Origin: Weissella uvarum
GTDB taxonomy: Bacteria > Bacillota > Bacilli > Lactobacillales > Lactobacillaceae
DNA length: 64,000 nt
Direction: 5' to 3'
NCBI RefSeq assembly: GCF_016908785.1
Contig: NZ_JAFBEO010000001.1
Coordinates: 62,001-126,000, forward strand
Part shown: positions 43,182 through 54,270 of the stretch, one piece after another
Layout: each line of letters begins with the position of its first letter
How positions within the stretch are numbered: position 1 is the stretch's first letter
Notes under the pieces: model-generated
Databases searched by the model: none
Told to the model about the DNA's origin: nothing
The model's input: the letters and a program-made list of their open reading frames with translations, nothing else
Program-made: the position numbers and the translations under genes

Positions 43182-43182
<1 letters not shown>
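41374..43182 (-). CDS. glpO: alpha-glycerophosphate oxidase / dehydrogenase
   Basis: FAD enzyme oxidising glycerol 3-phosphate to dihydroxyacetone phosphate, 602 residues. The FAD fold is DVVIIGGGITGAGIAL, followed by GTSSRSTKLVHGGIRYL. The length and the extra segment around DDTLDQYFDNKVDRKA (about 380-420) match streptococcal and enterococcal GlpO rather than the shorter GlpD. It would therefore pass electrons to oxygen and make H2O2, which is inference from subfamily. It overlaps glpK and tpiA by one base each. Confidence 0.92.
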
Positions 43183-45113
<1,931 letters not shown>

Positions 45114-45157
45114 CAAAAAAAGAGGCATGCTGGATTTTCCAACATTACCTCTCTTTT
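45114..45157 (-). terminator. tagH terminator
   Basis: AGAGG.ATGTTGG / CCAGCAT.CCTCT with a tetra-A loop and seven T's on the minus strand, just after the tagH stop. Confidence 0.85.
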
Positions 45158-45165
45158 GAGCAGCA

Positions 45166-46317
45166 CTAATTGCTTGAATTACCATACATGGTATTAGCAT
45201 CAGTTTTGCTTGATTCTTTCTTTGCAGCTTCACGCTTCTGCTTAGCTTTTTGCTCTTTGCGTTGTTGCGTTTGTACGCGTTCTTGATGCGCTTCTGTCAA
45301 CGTATCATAAGTTGCATAACCGACACCAACAAATAGCGCAATAACCACTAACAAATTGATCCAACCAAAGCGTAATTTACCACCACGCTTAGCCATCTTC
45401 TTAGCTAACTTCTGAATATAGCTTTCCTTATCAGCCTCACTGTCAAATTGCTTGGCATTAGGATTTTCTGCTAACTCTTCATCAACTTGTTGTGTAGCCG
45501 CATCAGTATATGAAAACTCACGTTGGGCCTTCTTCTTTTCAGCGACATAAGCATCACGTTCTGACTGTGACTTCTGCTTAAAGTCTTTTTGCCAAGCTTC
45601 GTAATGTGGCATCACCTCATCAGTTGGGCCAAATTCACGCAGCTCACCATAATGCATCCAGATAATCTTATCCGCAATCTCTTTAACTTGTGCATTCGAA
45701 TGACTAACGAAAAAGATTGTCTTACCTTGCTTTTTAAACTCACGAATCTTATCAAAACTCTTACTTGCAAAAGTAGAATCACCAACTGATAAAGCTTCGT
45801 CGATAATCATGATGTCAGGATCCGTGAAAGCCATGATTGAGAAACCAAGTTTTGAACGCATTCCAGATGAATAGCTCTTAACCGGTTGATCAATGAAATC
45901 ACCCAATTCAGAAAATTCGATAATTTGTGGCATCAACTCTTTAATCTGTTTGTGATTAAAGTTCATCATCAATAATTTAAATTCAATATTATTGCGACCG
46001 GTCAAATTCATCTTCAACCCAGCCCCAATTGAAATAATTGATGTATCACCATTAATTTCGACATCACCAGTTGTTTGCGGGAAAATCCCGCTGACCACAT
46101 TTAACAGCGTCGACTTTCCAGATCCGTTTAATCCTACGACACCAATGGCCTCGCCGGCGCCCACTTCAAAAGAAACGCCCTTTAGCGACCAAAAGCCATT
46201 GTCATCCTTTTGACTAGCAGGTTTAAAAAGATTTTTGATTTTTTCTTTTGAACTTGTTTCAAGTTCAAAACGTTTTGTCACTTGTTTAGCAACAATTTTC
46301 TTATCATCTTCACTCAT
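45166..46317 (-). CDS. tagH: teichoic acid export ATPase TagH
   Basis: ATP-binding subunit of the wall teichoic acid exporter, 383 residues. The ABC domain (about 8-250) has Walker A GLNGSGKST, signature SYSSGMRSKLGF, Walker B IMIIDEAL and the switch His in FFVSHSN. A charged linker, one membrane helix (about 323-343, INLLVVIALFVGVGY) and a basic, Lys/Glu-rich extracytoplasmic tail follow, as in TagH but not in simple ABC ATPases. It is downstream of tagG, its membrane partner, and of the polymerase gene. Confidence 0.93.
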   Translation of the reverse strand: MSEDDKKIVAKQVTKRFELETSSKEKIKNLFKPASQKDDNGFWSLKGVSFEVGAGEAIGVVGLNGSGKSTLLNVVSGIFPQTTGDVEINGDTSIISIGAGLKMNLTGRNNIEFKLLMMNFNHKQIKELMPQIIEFSELGDFIDQPVKSYSSGMRSKLGFSIMAFTDPDIMIIDEALSVGDSTFASKSFDKIREFKKQGKTIFFVSHSNAQVKEIADKIIWMHYGELREFGPTDEVMPHYEAWQKDFKQKSQSERDAYVAEKKKAQREFSYTDAATQQVDEELAENPNAKQFDSEADKESYIQKLAKKMAKRGGKLRFGWINLLVVIALFVGVGYATYDTLTEAHQERVQTQQRKEQKAKQKREAAKKESSKTDANTMYGNSSN

Positions 46318-46388
46318 GTTTCAACCTTCGTCTTTTAATTTCTATTAAGAACGCGATAGCGATATTTTAAATAAATTAGCCAATGGTA

Positions 46389-47213
46389 CTACTTATATTC
46401 AACAAAGTCGTCCTTATAACGTAAATGTAAGTATGCGCCAACAATCATAAAGATTGCGACCGTGCTCCAGAAAATAATCGTTGCTGGGGTAAAGAAACTT
46501 GCAAAACTTGCATCAGGTGCAAATAGTGCATCACGATAACCACCAATCAAATAATAGAATGGTGTCAAACGGAGGATATCTCCAATTGCATTATTCATTA
46601 AATTCAAATTGAAGATAACACCGGCGAACCACATTCCCATCGACATCACCAAACGCAAAATACTAATGTAGTCTGGAATGATGATTAAAATCGTTGAATT
46701 GATTAAGTCAAAACTATAAATGAACAAAAACGATGCCAAAAGATAATAAATGACATATGGCCAATTTGGACTTAGTGGTTGACCAGTTAGTAACAACATC
46801 ACCACTCCCAAGACCGTCAAAACAATCAGTGTCCAAATCGATGAACCAATTGAAACTGATGGCAAGATTGACATAGGAAACTTCATTTTTGTCACTAAGC
46901 CAAGTTGACGCTTAATCGCTTGTGACCCGCTCATAACCGCTTCATTAATAAAACGCCACATGGCCATTCCAAATAGCATCCAAGCTAAATAATAAAGCGG
47001 ACTTGAGGTTGGTGCACCAGGCATTGAAACTTGTCGTAATCCCAAACCAAACATCAAGAAGTAGGCGGTCACTTGCAAAATCGGATTAACAAATTTCCAT
47101 GTTTGCCCCAAAATAAAATTTTTATACGTACTTTGATCACCAAACTTCACCATTCGGACAATCAATGGTAAATGTGTGATTTGCTCCCAAAGTATTTTGA
47201 GTGCATTAATCAT
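46389..47213 (-). CDS. tagG: teichoic acid export permease TagG
   Basis: ABC-2 type membrane subunit that moves lipid-linked teichoic acid across the membrane with TagH, 274 residues with six helices. The LGQTWKFVNPILQVTAYFLMFG and PFYYLIGGYRDALF segments are typical of polysaccharide exporters. The order on the minus strand is tagF-like, tagG, tagH. The gap of 71 bases to tagH contains no clear terminator, so they are probably cotranscribed. Confidence 0.93.
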   Translation of the reverse strand: MINALKILWEQITHLPLIVRMVKFGDQSTYKNFILGQTWKFVNPILQVTAYFLMFGLGLRQVSMPGAPTSSPLYYLAWMLFGMAMWRFINEAVMSGSQAIKRQLGLVTKMKFPMSILPSVSIGSSIWTLIVLTVLGVVMLLLTGQPLSPNWPYVIYYLLASFLFIYSFDLINSTILIIIPDYISILRLVMSMGMWFAGVIFNLNLMNNAIGDILRLTPFYYLIGGYRDALFAPDASFASFFTPATIIFWSTVAIFMIVGAYLHLRYKDDFVEYK

Positions 47214-47340
47214 AATGGATATAACTCCTTATTTTCAAAAGATTTGCTCTATATCTTATTTCTATAAAAATTGATTATATCATTCTATAATTCAATTCTA
47301 AAATAGACCTTAGTCTTCCCACAAATTCATCTCAAGGGAA

Positions 47341-47382
47341 AAATTAGGCCATCCACCATTGCTGGCGTTGATGGCCTAATGC
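47341..47382 (-). terminator. tagF terminator
   Basis: The 11-base inverted repeat ATTAGGCCATC / GATGGCCTAAT is followed by five T's on the minus strand. It begins about five bases after a TGA that ends an in-frame extension of tagF, and about 90 bases after the tagF TAA. Confidence 0.8.
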
Positions 47383-47473
47383 AATCTCAAAACGGTTTGT
47401 TAGCATCATCGACGCGTTGGTCCATGCCGTTATATTCAGACTCACCCCAGTCACCTGAGGTTAGCGGCCAATT

Positions 47474-49843
47474 TTATAAACCAATACTATCGAGAATTTC
47501 TTGGGCTGAGTCGATGCTGTCTTTATTCAATAGTGTATCAACAATTCGTGCATCGTATGGATGATCAGCAGGTGTTTCTTGTTCACTGTGTACAATTTCT
47601 TGGGCTAACTCTTCAGCAGTATAGGCCTTACCCTTCAAGCCCAACACTTCTTGCGCATCGAAGTACATACCAATTTGGTTGGTGTATTCTTCGGCATCTT
47701 CTTGCAAAAGAATAATCTTGCGACCAGTGTGAGCAAAGTCAAACATCGCTGATGAGTAATCAGAAATCAACACATCACTTAAGATATACAATTCTTGAAT
47801 ATCAACTAATTCGTTATAGAAGCAATGAATCCGTGGATCAAGATCGGCATAATGGGCACGCATGCGACCTTCCAATGGATGTAGCTTAACGATAATTTCA
47901 TAGTTTTCAGGAAGTTGATCAATCACTTCCTTCAAGTCTAATTCAGTAACGTCTTGTCGCTTATCTTTACGCCAAGTTGGGCAGAAGAGAACATACTTCT
48001 TACCAGGTTGCATTGGCGCATTGAAGTACTTCACATGCAAACGTTCCTTTTCGAGTTCAGAGTCCTTCTCCTTCATCACATAACCATTCTTAGGCGTACC
48101 TTCGTTTAGAATCGTTAGATGTTCATTATCTTCAAGACGGAATGCTGAAGACAACAATTCCTTTTGATAATCAGATGCTGTCGTTAGGTAATCCCACTTT
48201 TGCATCCGAGGAGCAAACTTTTCTGACTCGTTTTGACGTTGCTCAGGGTCTTCCAAATCATTAACCATCTTCTTGATTGGGAAACCATGCCAAGTTTCGA
48301 CAACAATTTGCTCAGGCCGCTTTCCAGCACGATCAAGAGTATTTCCATTAACGAAGATATATTTTGAACGACTGAACGCATCCAAGTACGCCTTTGAACC
48401 TAAACGAACTGCTTCAAAGCCATAGTTACGGATTTCAATATCGACCAATTGGTTAACCGAACTCACAAAGATTTTGGCATCAGGATACTTTTCGGCAATC
48501 GCCAAAGCCAAGTACTTTGGATCTCCTGAGAAATTCTTTCCGTGGAATGATTCAAAGAAGAAGTAATGTTCTTGAATCTCAGGCAATTCCTTATCCACAC
48601 GACGCTTATCATCAAGCTTAAGCACTTCATTCTTGATTGTTGACTTAATCCAAGGGCTCTTAACTAACTTACCAATAATTGGCCAACGCTTCATCTTACG
48701 GTATACCTTACGGAACTTTGAGAAGAAGCTAGTTGTTGTGATTGTTTGATTAACAATATCATTCTTAACCAAAGCCGTTTCATCTTCAGTCAATGGACGC
48801 GTCAAGCTTTCATCAAAATGAACTGGCTCAGCAACATTTGCCATCATATTCTTCAAGTAATCATCACTTGGGGCCATGATTGCTTCAATACTGTCTTGCA
48901 TATCAGCTTGTGACAATTGCTCAGTCGTGGTATCTAACATAACTTGAGCATCATGCTCTAGTTCACCAGTTAACCAGTTAATGGCCTTAACATCATGCAA
49001 ATTCTCATAGTTAACCTTGTCTTCACCAACGTAAACACAAGCTAAACGAGATTGGTCAACGGCTTCAACAATTGAATAACCTAATGTTTCATAGCCGGCC
49101 GTTGAAAGATAAATATAGTCATCTGGCAATGGCTCATTAATGAAGACATGTTCTTCCAAATGGTAATAATTAATCAAGTTTTGATAGAGGCGTTTTCCAC
49201 CTCCAGAACCTTGAATATAGAAGCGAATATCGTCTTGGTGCATATAATTAACCAAATAATCAATCAAACGGATTGAGTATGCGATATCCTTTTGCTTTTC
49301 AAAGAAACGTGACATTACGGCAAAATTGGTCGTTGGCGTATTAGCATGCATGTCTTCCCGTGACAAATGTTCCAAACTAACCCGTTGGACAAAGACCCGA
49401 TCGAAACCATAAGTGTCGATAAATTCTTTCTTAATACTATCCGTTGCAACACGAATATAAGAGAAATAAGGTAGGTATTCTTCAATATCTGGGCTCAAGA
49501 ATGCAAGTGGTGCATGAATCTCCCCCAAAATGGTTGCATTAGGACGCTTTGAACGAATTAACTTTGCAATCGCAAAGAAACTTTCACGCGTAATAAAGTA
49601 TAGCGAGGTGTCAGACTCATCACGACGCAACTTGAATAAAGCGTTCATTGGCTTGAATTTGACATCTTTAAGATAAGGATGCTCCTTAACAAGCTTTCGA
49701 ACATCTCGATTATTAAATTCTACGAAATTATAATAAACAATTTCATTATCAGGGTTTTTCGCAAATTCATAAATTGTATTTAGGTTACTTCTAACAGTCC
49801 CCCCAATACCAAATAAATTATACCCAAAGATACTTACCTTCAT
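47474..49843 (-). CDS. tagF: two-domain teichoic acid glycerophosphotransferase (TagF-like)
   Basis: A 789-residue enzyme with an N-terminal glycosyltransferase-like domain (about 1-340, starting VSIFGYNLFGIGGTVR and containing FINEPLPDDYIYLSTAGYE). The C-terminal domain (about 400-785) is a CDP-glycerol glycerophosphotransferase, with VETWHGFPIKKM, LFCPTWRKDKR and ISDYSSAMFDF. It probably polymerises the glycerol-phosphate (or related) chain at the inner membrane face before export by TagGH. GAGGTG lies seven bases before the ATG. After the TAA the frame continues open for 28 codons with a coding-like sequence. Confidence 0.9.
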   Translation of the reverse strand: MKVSIFGYNLFGIGGTVRSNLNTIYEFAKNPDNEIVYYNFVEFNNRDVRKLVKEHPYLKDVKFKPMNALFKLRRDESDTSLYFITRESFFAIAKLIRSKRPNATILGEIHAPLAFLSPDIEEYLPYFSYIRVATDSIKKEFIDTYGFDRVFVQRVSLEHLSREDMHANTPTTNFAVMSRFFEKQKDIAYSIRLIDYLVNYMHQDDIRFYIQGSGGGKRLYQNLINYYHLEEHVFINEPLPDDYIYLSTAGYETLGYSIVEAVDQSRLACVYVGEDKVNYENLHDVKAINWLTGELEHDAQVMLDTTTEQLSQADMQDSIEAIMAPSDDYLKNMMANVAEPVHFDESLTRPLTEDETALVKNDIVNQTITTTSFFSKFRKVYRKMKRWPIIGKLVKSPWIKSTIKNEVLKLDDKRRVDKELPEIQEHYFFFESFHGKNFSGDPKYLALAIAEKYPDAKIFVSSVNQLVDIEIRNYGFEAVRLGSKAYLDAFSRSKYIFVNGNTLDRAGKRPEQIVVETWHGFPIKKMVNDLEDPEQRQNESEKFAPRMQKWDYLTTASDYQKELLSSAFRLEDNEHLTILNEGTPKNGYVMKEKDSELEKERLHVKYFNAPMQPGKKYVLFCPTWRKDKRQDVTELDLKEVIDQLPENYEIIVKLHPLEGRMRAHYADLDPRIHCFYNELVDIQELYILSDVLISDYSSAMFDFAHTGRKIILLQEDAEEYTNQIGMYFDAQEVLGLKGKAYTAEELAQEIVHSEQETPADHPYDARIVDTLLNKDSIDSAQEILDSIGL

Positions 49844-49987
49844 TTTCTTACACCTCAGTTATCAATTTTTCACAAAATTGTCCATTTTCTAGCTTAATAC
49901 ATACGAGACAATCTTATTACATATCAGCGCGCATTGGCAAGGCTTTAATTCTAAAGACTTGTGTAAGAAAATCCCATTGCACACACA

Positions 49988-50018
49988 AACCCCCTCACCA
50001 GAAACTGGTCAGGGGGTT
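49988..50018 (-). terminator. hairpin after the alpha-glucosidase gene
   Basis: AACCCCCT.ACCAG, AAA loop, CTGGT.AGGGGGTT. The stem is strong but the T-run on the minus strand is short (TTTGTG), so termination may be partial. Confidence 0.7.
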
Positions 50019-50059
50019 CATTACTTTAATCTCGCATTACATCACGCTTCAGCCGAACC

Positions 50060-51739
50060 TTATTCGGCGTCAACCAAATAAACTTTCGCTTCGTATGGAC
50101 GTAACGTTTCACCTTGGTCATCATCATAATTGCCAATGAGCAACTTACCTTGTGTTTGTTCAACGGCCCCATAAACAAGCGTTTGATCAGTGAAATTGCC
50201 AAGCACGACTAATTTTTGTCCATTATACTCACGCTCGTAAGCATAAACATCTGGGTTATCACCATCAAGAAGACGATAGCTACCATAGCGAATCAATTCT
50301 GAATCATGCCGCAATTGAATAAGCTTCTGATAGTAGTAGAAAACAGACTCGTCATCAGCTAAGGCCGCCTTGGCATTGATGTCGGTATAGTTTGGGTTAA
50401 CCCCATACCATGGTGTCGCATCAGTAAAGCCAGCATGTGTACTATCATCCCATTGCATTGGTGTCCGCGCATTATCACGTGAACGGTCTTCCAAATAATT
50501 CAACATCGTTTGTGAATCGACTAGTTGTTCTTCATCAACAAATTGATGATAAGCATTAATTGATTCCAAATCTTCATAATCACTTAATTGTTTAAAGTGC
50601 ACATTCGTCATGCCGAGTTCTTCACCTTCATAAACATAAGGTGTTCCTTGCATCATGTGCAAAATGGTTCCCAACATCTTAGCAGCTAACTCACGATACT
50701 CCGGCGTATCGTTTCCAAAGCGTGAAACAGCGCGTGGTTGATCATGATTATTCCAGTAAAGACTATTCCAAGCCTTACCATCCAATTCAGTTTGCCAACG
50801 AGAAAAGACTTGCTTCAATTCGACCAAGTCAATTGGTTCATCATTCCACTTGGTCAAGGCTGGATTTTCATTTGGTGACAAATTAACATGCTCAAATTGG
50901 AAAATCATATTCAATTCAGTATCATCCAAATTAGCATAATGCATAGCTTCGTCTGGTGTAGTACCGGCACATTCACCAACCGTCATAATATCGTACTTTG
51001 AAAGAACTTCGCGATTCATTTCTTGCAAGAATTCATTAACGCGTGGACCATTGGCGACTGCTTGTTCAACATTACCATATGGTGCATCCGGCGCTTGCGG
51101 TGCATCTGGCAAACCAGCTGGCTTTGAAATCAAATTGATAACATCCATCCGGAAACCGTCAACCCCTTTATCAAGCCAAAAGCGCATCAAATCATACACT
51201 TCTTCCCGAACTTTTTCGTTTTCCCAATTTAGATCAGGTTGTCCATCCGCAAATAGGTGCAAATAATATTGTCCACGCTCAGGTACATACGTCCAAGCTG
51301 GACCACTAAAGAATGACCCCCAATTATTTGGCTCATGTCCATCAACTGGATCACGCCAAATATAGTAGTCAGCATAAGGATTATCCTTAGACTTCTTGCT
51401 TTCTTGGAACCAATGATGCTGGTCAGAAGTATGGTTAACCACCAAATCCATGATTAACTTCAAATCATGCTCATGCATATCAGCTAACAATTCATCGAAA
51501 TCATCCATTGAGCCATAACGACTTTGAATGGAACGATAGTCAGCAATATCATAACCATTATCTTGATTTGGTGACGTATAGATTGGGTTCAACCAAACCA
51601 CATCAACCCCCAGCTTATTTAAATAATCTAAACGTGATTGAATTCCCTTTAGATCTCCAACCCCATCATGATTACTATCTTGGAATGATTGGGGATAAAT
51701 TTGGTATACAACTGAATCTTTAAACCAAGTTGACTTCAT
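50060..51739 (-). CDS. GH13_31 alpha-glucosidase, probable oligo-1,6-glucosidase
   Basis: A cytoplasmic 559-residue alpha-amylase-family exo-glucosidase. The catalytic residues are Asp199 (GFRMDVIN), Glu256 (TVGECAG) and Asp333 (NNHDQPR). Val200 after the nucleophile is the residue associated with alpha-1,6 specificity (isomaltase type), whereas maltases carry Ala or Thr there. Isomalto-oligosaccharides or dextran fragments are therefore the likely substrates, with maltose or sucrose less so. The ATG at 51739 has AAAGGAG seven bases upstream, and an earlier TTG is rejected. It lies 13 bases after the permease gene, under the LacI-type operators. Confidence 0.92.
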   Translation of the reverse strand: MKSTWFKDSVVYQIYPQSFQDSNHDGVGDLKGIQSRLDYLNKLGVDVVWLNPIYTSPNQDNGYDIADYRSIQSRYGSMDDFDELLADMHEHDLKLIMDLVVNHTSDQHHWFQESKKSKDNPYADYYIWRDPVDGHEPNNWGSFFSGPAWTYVPERGQYYLHLFADGQPDLNWENEKVREEVYDLMRFWLDKGVDGFRMDVINLISKPAGLPDAPQAPDAPYGNVEQAVANGPRVNEFLQEMNREVLSKYDIMTVGECAGTTPDEAMHYANLDDTELNMIFQFEHVNLSPNENPALTKWNDEPIDLVELKQVFSRWQTELDGKAWNSLYWNNHDQPRAVSRFGNDTPEYRELAAKMLGTILHMMQGTPYVYEGEELGMTNVHFKQLSDYEDLESINAYHQFVDEEQLVDSQTMLNYLEDRSRDNARTPMQWDDSTHAGFTDATPWYGVNPNYTDINAKAALADDESVFYYYQKLIQLRHDSELIRYGSYRLLDGDNPDVYAYEREYNGQKLVVLGNFTDQTLVYGAVEQTQGKLLIGNYDDDQGETLRPYEAKVYLVDAE

Positions 51740-51752
51740 ATTAGAACTCCTT

Positions 51753-53102
51753 TTATTCAAACTTTGAGTGAATCAAGTTAACTGCAAAGACACCAACAAG
51801 TAATGCAGCACCAGCAATCATCAACATGCCAGGCATTGACTTACCAATTAATGGAAAAATGACGAAGCTAGCCAATGAGGCAATGATTTGTGGCAAGCAA
51901 ATACTGCAGTTAAACAAACCAAGATAAGCCCCTTCGTTTTCACCATTTAGTGATTCCGTGACAAGAGAAAGTGATTGCGTTTGCATCGTTAAGAAACGAA
52001 TTCCAATAAAGGCAAAGGCCACAATCAACATATATTGTGAGTGCGTGAAGGCGGTCAATAAGAAACCAAGGCCACCAATTACCAAACTAATTTTAAACCA
52101 TAATTTACGTGATTGGGGCTTAGACTTTGAAATCACAAACATCCCCCAAACCACAGCAGCCAATGATTCGACACAGGTCAAAACACCAAACCAGTTACCT
52201 GCAGCTTGATAGCCGGCTGAGGCTGGGTTAGTTGTGTTCCAAACGTTTTGTGCGATTGCACCAGTTCCATATGTCCACAAATATTGGAAAGCGAACCAAG
52301 TAAATAGTTGCACGAATGAAACTTCCCAAAAAGCACGAGGTGCCTTTTTCAATAGTGCCAACAAACTAGGTTGCTTTTGTTGTTTTTGTTCTTCAATTCC
52401 ATGATACTTTGCATATTCTTCAGGATTATATTCGTGGACTGACATAATCGTCAAGAGCGCAGTTAGTAATAGGACTGCGGCACCAATATAAAAGGCCAAC
52501 TTAACTGACATTGGTACTTCACCACTCTTAGCCACATTTGGTACCCCAATAAGCGTCAAGATGAATGGGATCATTGTGGCCAACACACCACCAAGATTTG
52601 AAAATGATTGTTGCCAAGAAAACGCTAAGTCTTTCTGGTCTTCATTTACCATATCCCCTATAATCATCTTGAAGGGTTGCATACAAACGTTTGAAGATAG
52701 GTCCAAGGCTGCAATGGCAGCGGCACCAAAGGCCAAAACTTGCAAATGCTTCAAACCAAGTGAACCAGCATTAGGTAGCAAAATCATCACTAAAGCCGCA
52801 ATTGGTGCCCCAATCATTAAATAAGGCATCCGGCGACCAAAACGATTCCAAGTCCGGTCTGAGTACTTCCCCACTAGTGGTTGGATAATCATCCCCGCCA
52901 AAGGTGGTAACAAGAAGAAAAATCCTAATTTTGTGGGATCAGCTCCAAGAGTTTGGAAAATTCGTCCCATCTGTGATGATTGCAGTGAAAATGCCATATT
53001 AACGCCAAAGAACCCAAATGTCATTCCAAAAATGGTCATGAGACTCAATTTTGGTAAGGTGTTCTTTTTAGGAGCGCTTGTATTTGAATCATTCGTAGCC
53101 AT
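51753..53102 (-). CDS. MFS sugar (alpha-glucoside/maltose-type) transporter
   Basis: A 449-residue major facilitator protein with twelve helices, related to the SLC45/MalT-type alpha-glucoside symporters. The helix 2-3 loop GKYSDRTWNRFGRRMPYL carries the MFS signature, and the middle loop around KYHGIEEQKQQKQ is charged. It is cotranscribed with the GH13 enzyme, so it probably imports the oligosaccharide that the enzyme hydrolyses. No PTS signature is present, so the sugar enters unphosphorylated. GGGAGG lies six bases before the ATG. Confidence 0.88.
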   Translation of the reverse strand: MATNDSNTSAPKKNTLPKLSLMTIFGMTFGFFGVNMAFSLQSSQMGRIFQTLGADPTKLGFFFLLPPLAGMIIQPLVGKYSDRTWNRFGRRMPYLMIGAPIAALVMILLPNAGSLGLKHLQVLAFGAAAIAALDLSSNVCMQPFKMIIGDMVNEDQKDLAFSWQQSFSNLGGVLATMIPFILTLIGVPNVAKSGEVPMSVKLAFYIGAAVLLLTALLTIMSVHEYNPEEYAKYHGIEEQKQQKQPSLLALLKKAPRAFWEVSFVQLFTWFAFQYLWTYGTGAIAQNVWNTTNPASAGYQAAGNWFGVLTCVESLAAVVWGMFVISKSKPQSRKLWFKISLVIGGLGFLLTAFTHSQYMLIVAFAFIGIRFLTMQTQSLSLVTESLNGENEGAYLGLFNCSICLPQIIASLASFVIFPLIGKSMPGMLMIAGAALLVGVFAVNLIHSKFE

Positions 53103-53154
53103 CGCCGGCCTCCCTTATCCTATTTCTATATCGTGTTAGTCTTCCCAACGAGCA

Positions 53155-53172
53155 ATGTAAACGTTTACATTT
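53155..53172. promoter_or_regulatory. LacI-type operator O1
   Basis: A perfect 18-base palindrome AATGTAAACGTTTACATT with the central CG of LacI/CcpA-type sites, 53 bases before the permease start. It is identical to the site at 53198-53215. Confidence 0.9.
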
Positions 53173-53197
53173 CATAGAATAACATGTATGATTCATA

Positions 53198-53215
53198 ATG
53201 TAAACGTTTACATTT
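53198..53215. promoter_or_regulatory. LacI-type operator O2
   Basis: A second copy of the palindrome AATGTAAACGTTTACATT, 43 bases centre to centre from the first (close to four helical turns) and 26 bases before the repressor start. It suits cooperative binding and autoregulation by the divergent LacI-family gene; CcpA might also use it. Confidence 0.9.
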
Positions 53216-53241
53216 TATTTATTTTTGGAGCACACTCATTT

Positions 53242-54237
53242 ATGTCAACAATTAAAGATATTGCCAAACGAACTGGCCTATCAACCGCAACGGTTTCTCG
53301 GGTCTTAAATCAAAAAGGAAAATATACGCAAGCTACCGCTGATAAAATTCATCAAGCCGTACAAGACTTGGACTATAAAATTAATACCAGCGCCCGCGAA
53401 TTGGTAACGCAAGAAAGCAACGTTGTCATGGTGATGGTCAATCATTCTGCGACTAATTTTTCAACACAAATTATGCAAGGCATTCTCAGCGTAGCTCAGC
53501 AAAACGGCTTAACCATTATGGTCATTTACGCTGGGGATGACGCCGCTTCACAACAAGCTGCTTTAGATACAGTATCTGAACGGCCAGTGCGAGCCCTCTT
53601 AATTATTTCGGTGCCTTTTACTGAAGTCACTTTAATGCAATTGCATGATACTCACATCCCCTACCTATTCGTCTCAATGGCGTATCCGGGAACAGAGATT
53701 CCATTTATTAGTTCTGATGATTACCAAATCGGTTATCAAGCCACTGAGTATCTCATTGAGGCTGGACATACTAAGATTGGTTTAGCCGGAATTGATCCAA
53801 CTAGTTATGTTGGTGAACAACGTCAAGCCGGTTATCTAGCTGCGCTAGCAGAACATGAATTAGCGATGCCGGATGAATTAATTCATACCGGCGACTATTC
53901 TTATGCTACTGGACAACAAGCGATGACAGCTTATCATCAACAGGCTGATACACCGACGGCGATTGTCGGCGGTAGTGACTTAGTTACGGTTGGCTTGTTA
54001 AACCAAGCGCAAGTCCTTGGCCTAACTGTGCCAGATGATCTTACACTCATTAGCATCGATGGCACTGAACTTACATGGATGATGCATCCAAACCTAACAT
54101 CGGTCACCCAAGATTTCCGGGCCATGGGTGAAAAAGCGATGCAAGAATTATTGGATACCGATTTTCATCCCAATGCACTAACTTCTACATTTATTGATTT
54201 CAAAATTGATGCCCGCGAGAGTACAGAAAAAGCCTGA
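53242..54237 (+). CDS. LacI-family repressor (MalR-like)
   Basis: A 331-residue transcription factor. The helix-turn-helix is at 1-50 (TIKDIAKRTGLSTATVSRVLNQKGKYTQ segment), with the hinge helix ending NTSAREL, followed by a periplasmic-binding-type sugar domain. The start is ATG 53242, with GGAG eleven bases upstream; the open frame reaches further back but would run through operator O2. It is divergent from the permease and alpha-glucosidase genes and is most likely their repressor, released by an alpha-glucoside. Confidence 0.92.
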   Translation: MSTIKDIAKRTGLSTATVSRVLNQKGKYTQATADKIHQAVQDLDYKINTSARELVTQESNVVMVMVNHSATNFSTQIMQGILSVAQQNGLTIMVIYAGDDAASQQAALDTVSERPVRALLIISVPFTEVTLMQLHDTHIPYLFVSMAYPGTEIPFISSDDYQIGYQATEYLIEAGHTKIGLAGIDPTSYVGEQRQAGYLAALAEHELAMPDELIHTGDYSYATGQQAMTAYHQQADTPTAIVGGSDLVTVGLLNQAQVLGLTVPDDLTLISIDGTELTWMMHPNLTSVTQDFRAMGEKAMQELLDTDFHPNALTSTFIDFKIDARESTEKA

Positions 54238-54263
54238 CCAAATAGATGGTCAGGCTTTTTTGT
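54226..54263 (+). terminator. terminator of the LacI-family gene
   Basis: AAAAAGCCTGACCA, six-base loop, TGGTCAGGCTTTTTT. The stem includes the TGA stop codon of the repressor gene. Confidence 0.92.
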
Positions 54264-54270
54264 TTGAGAG

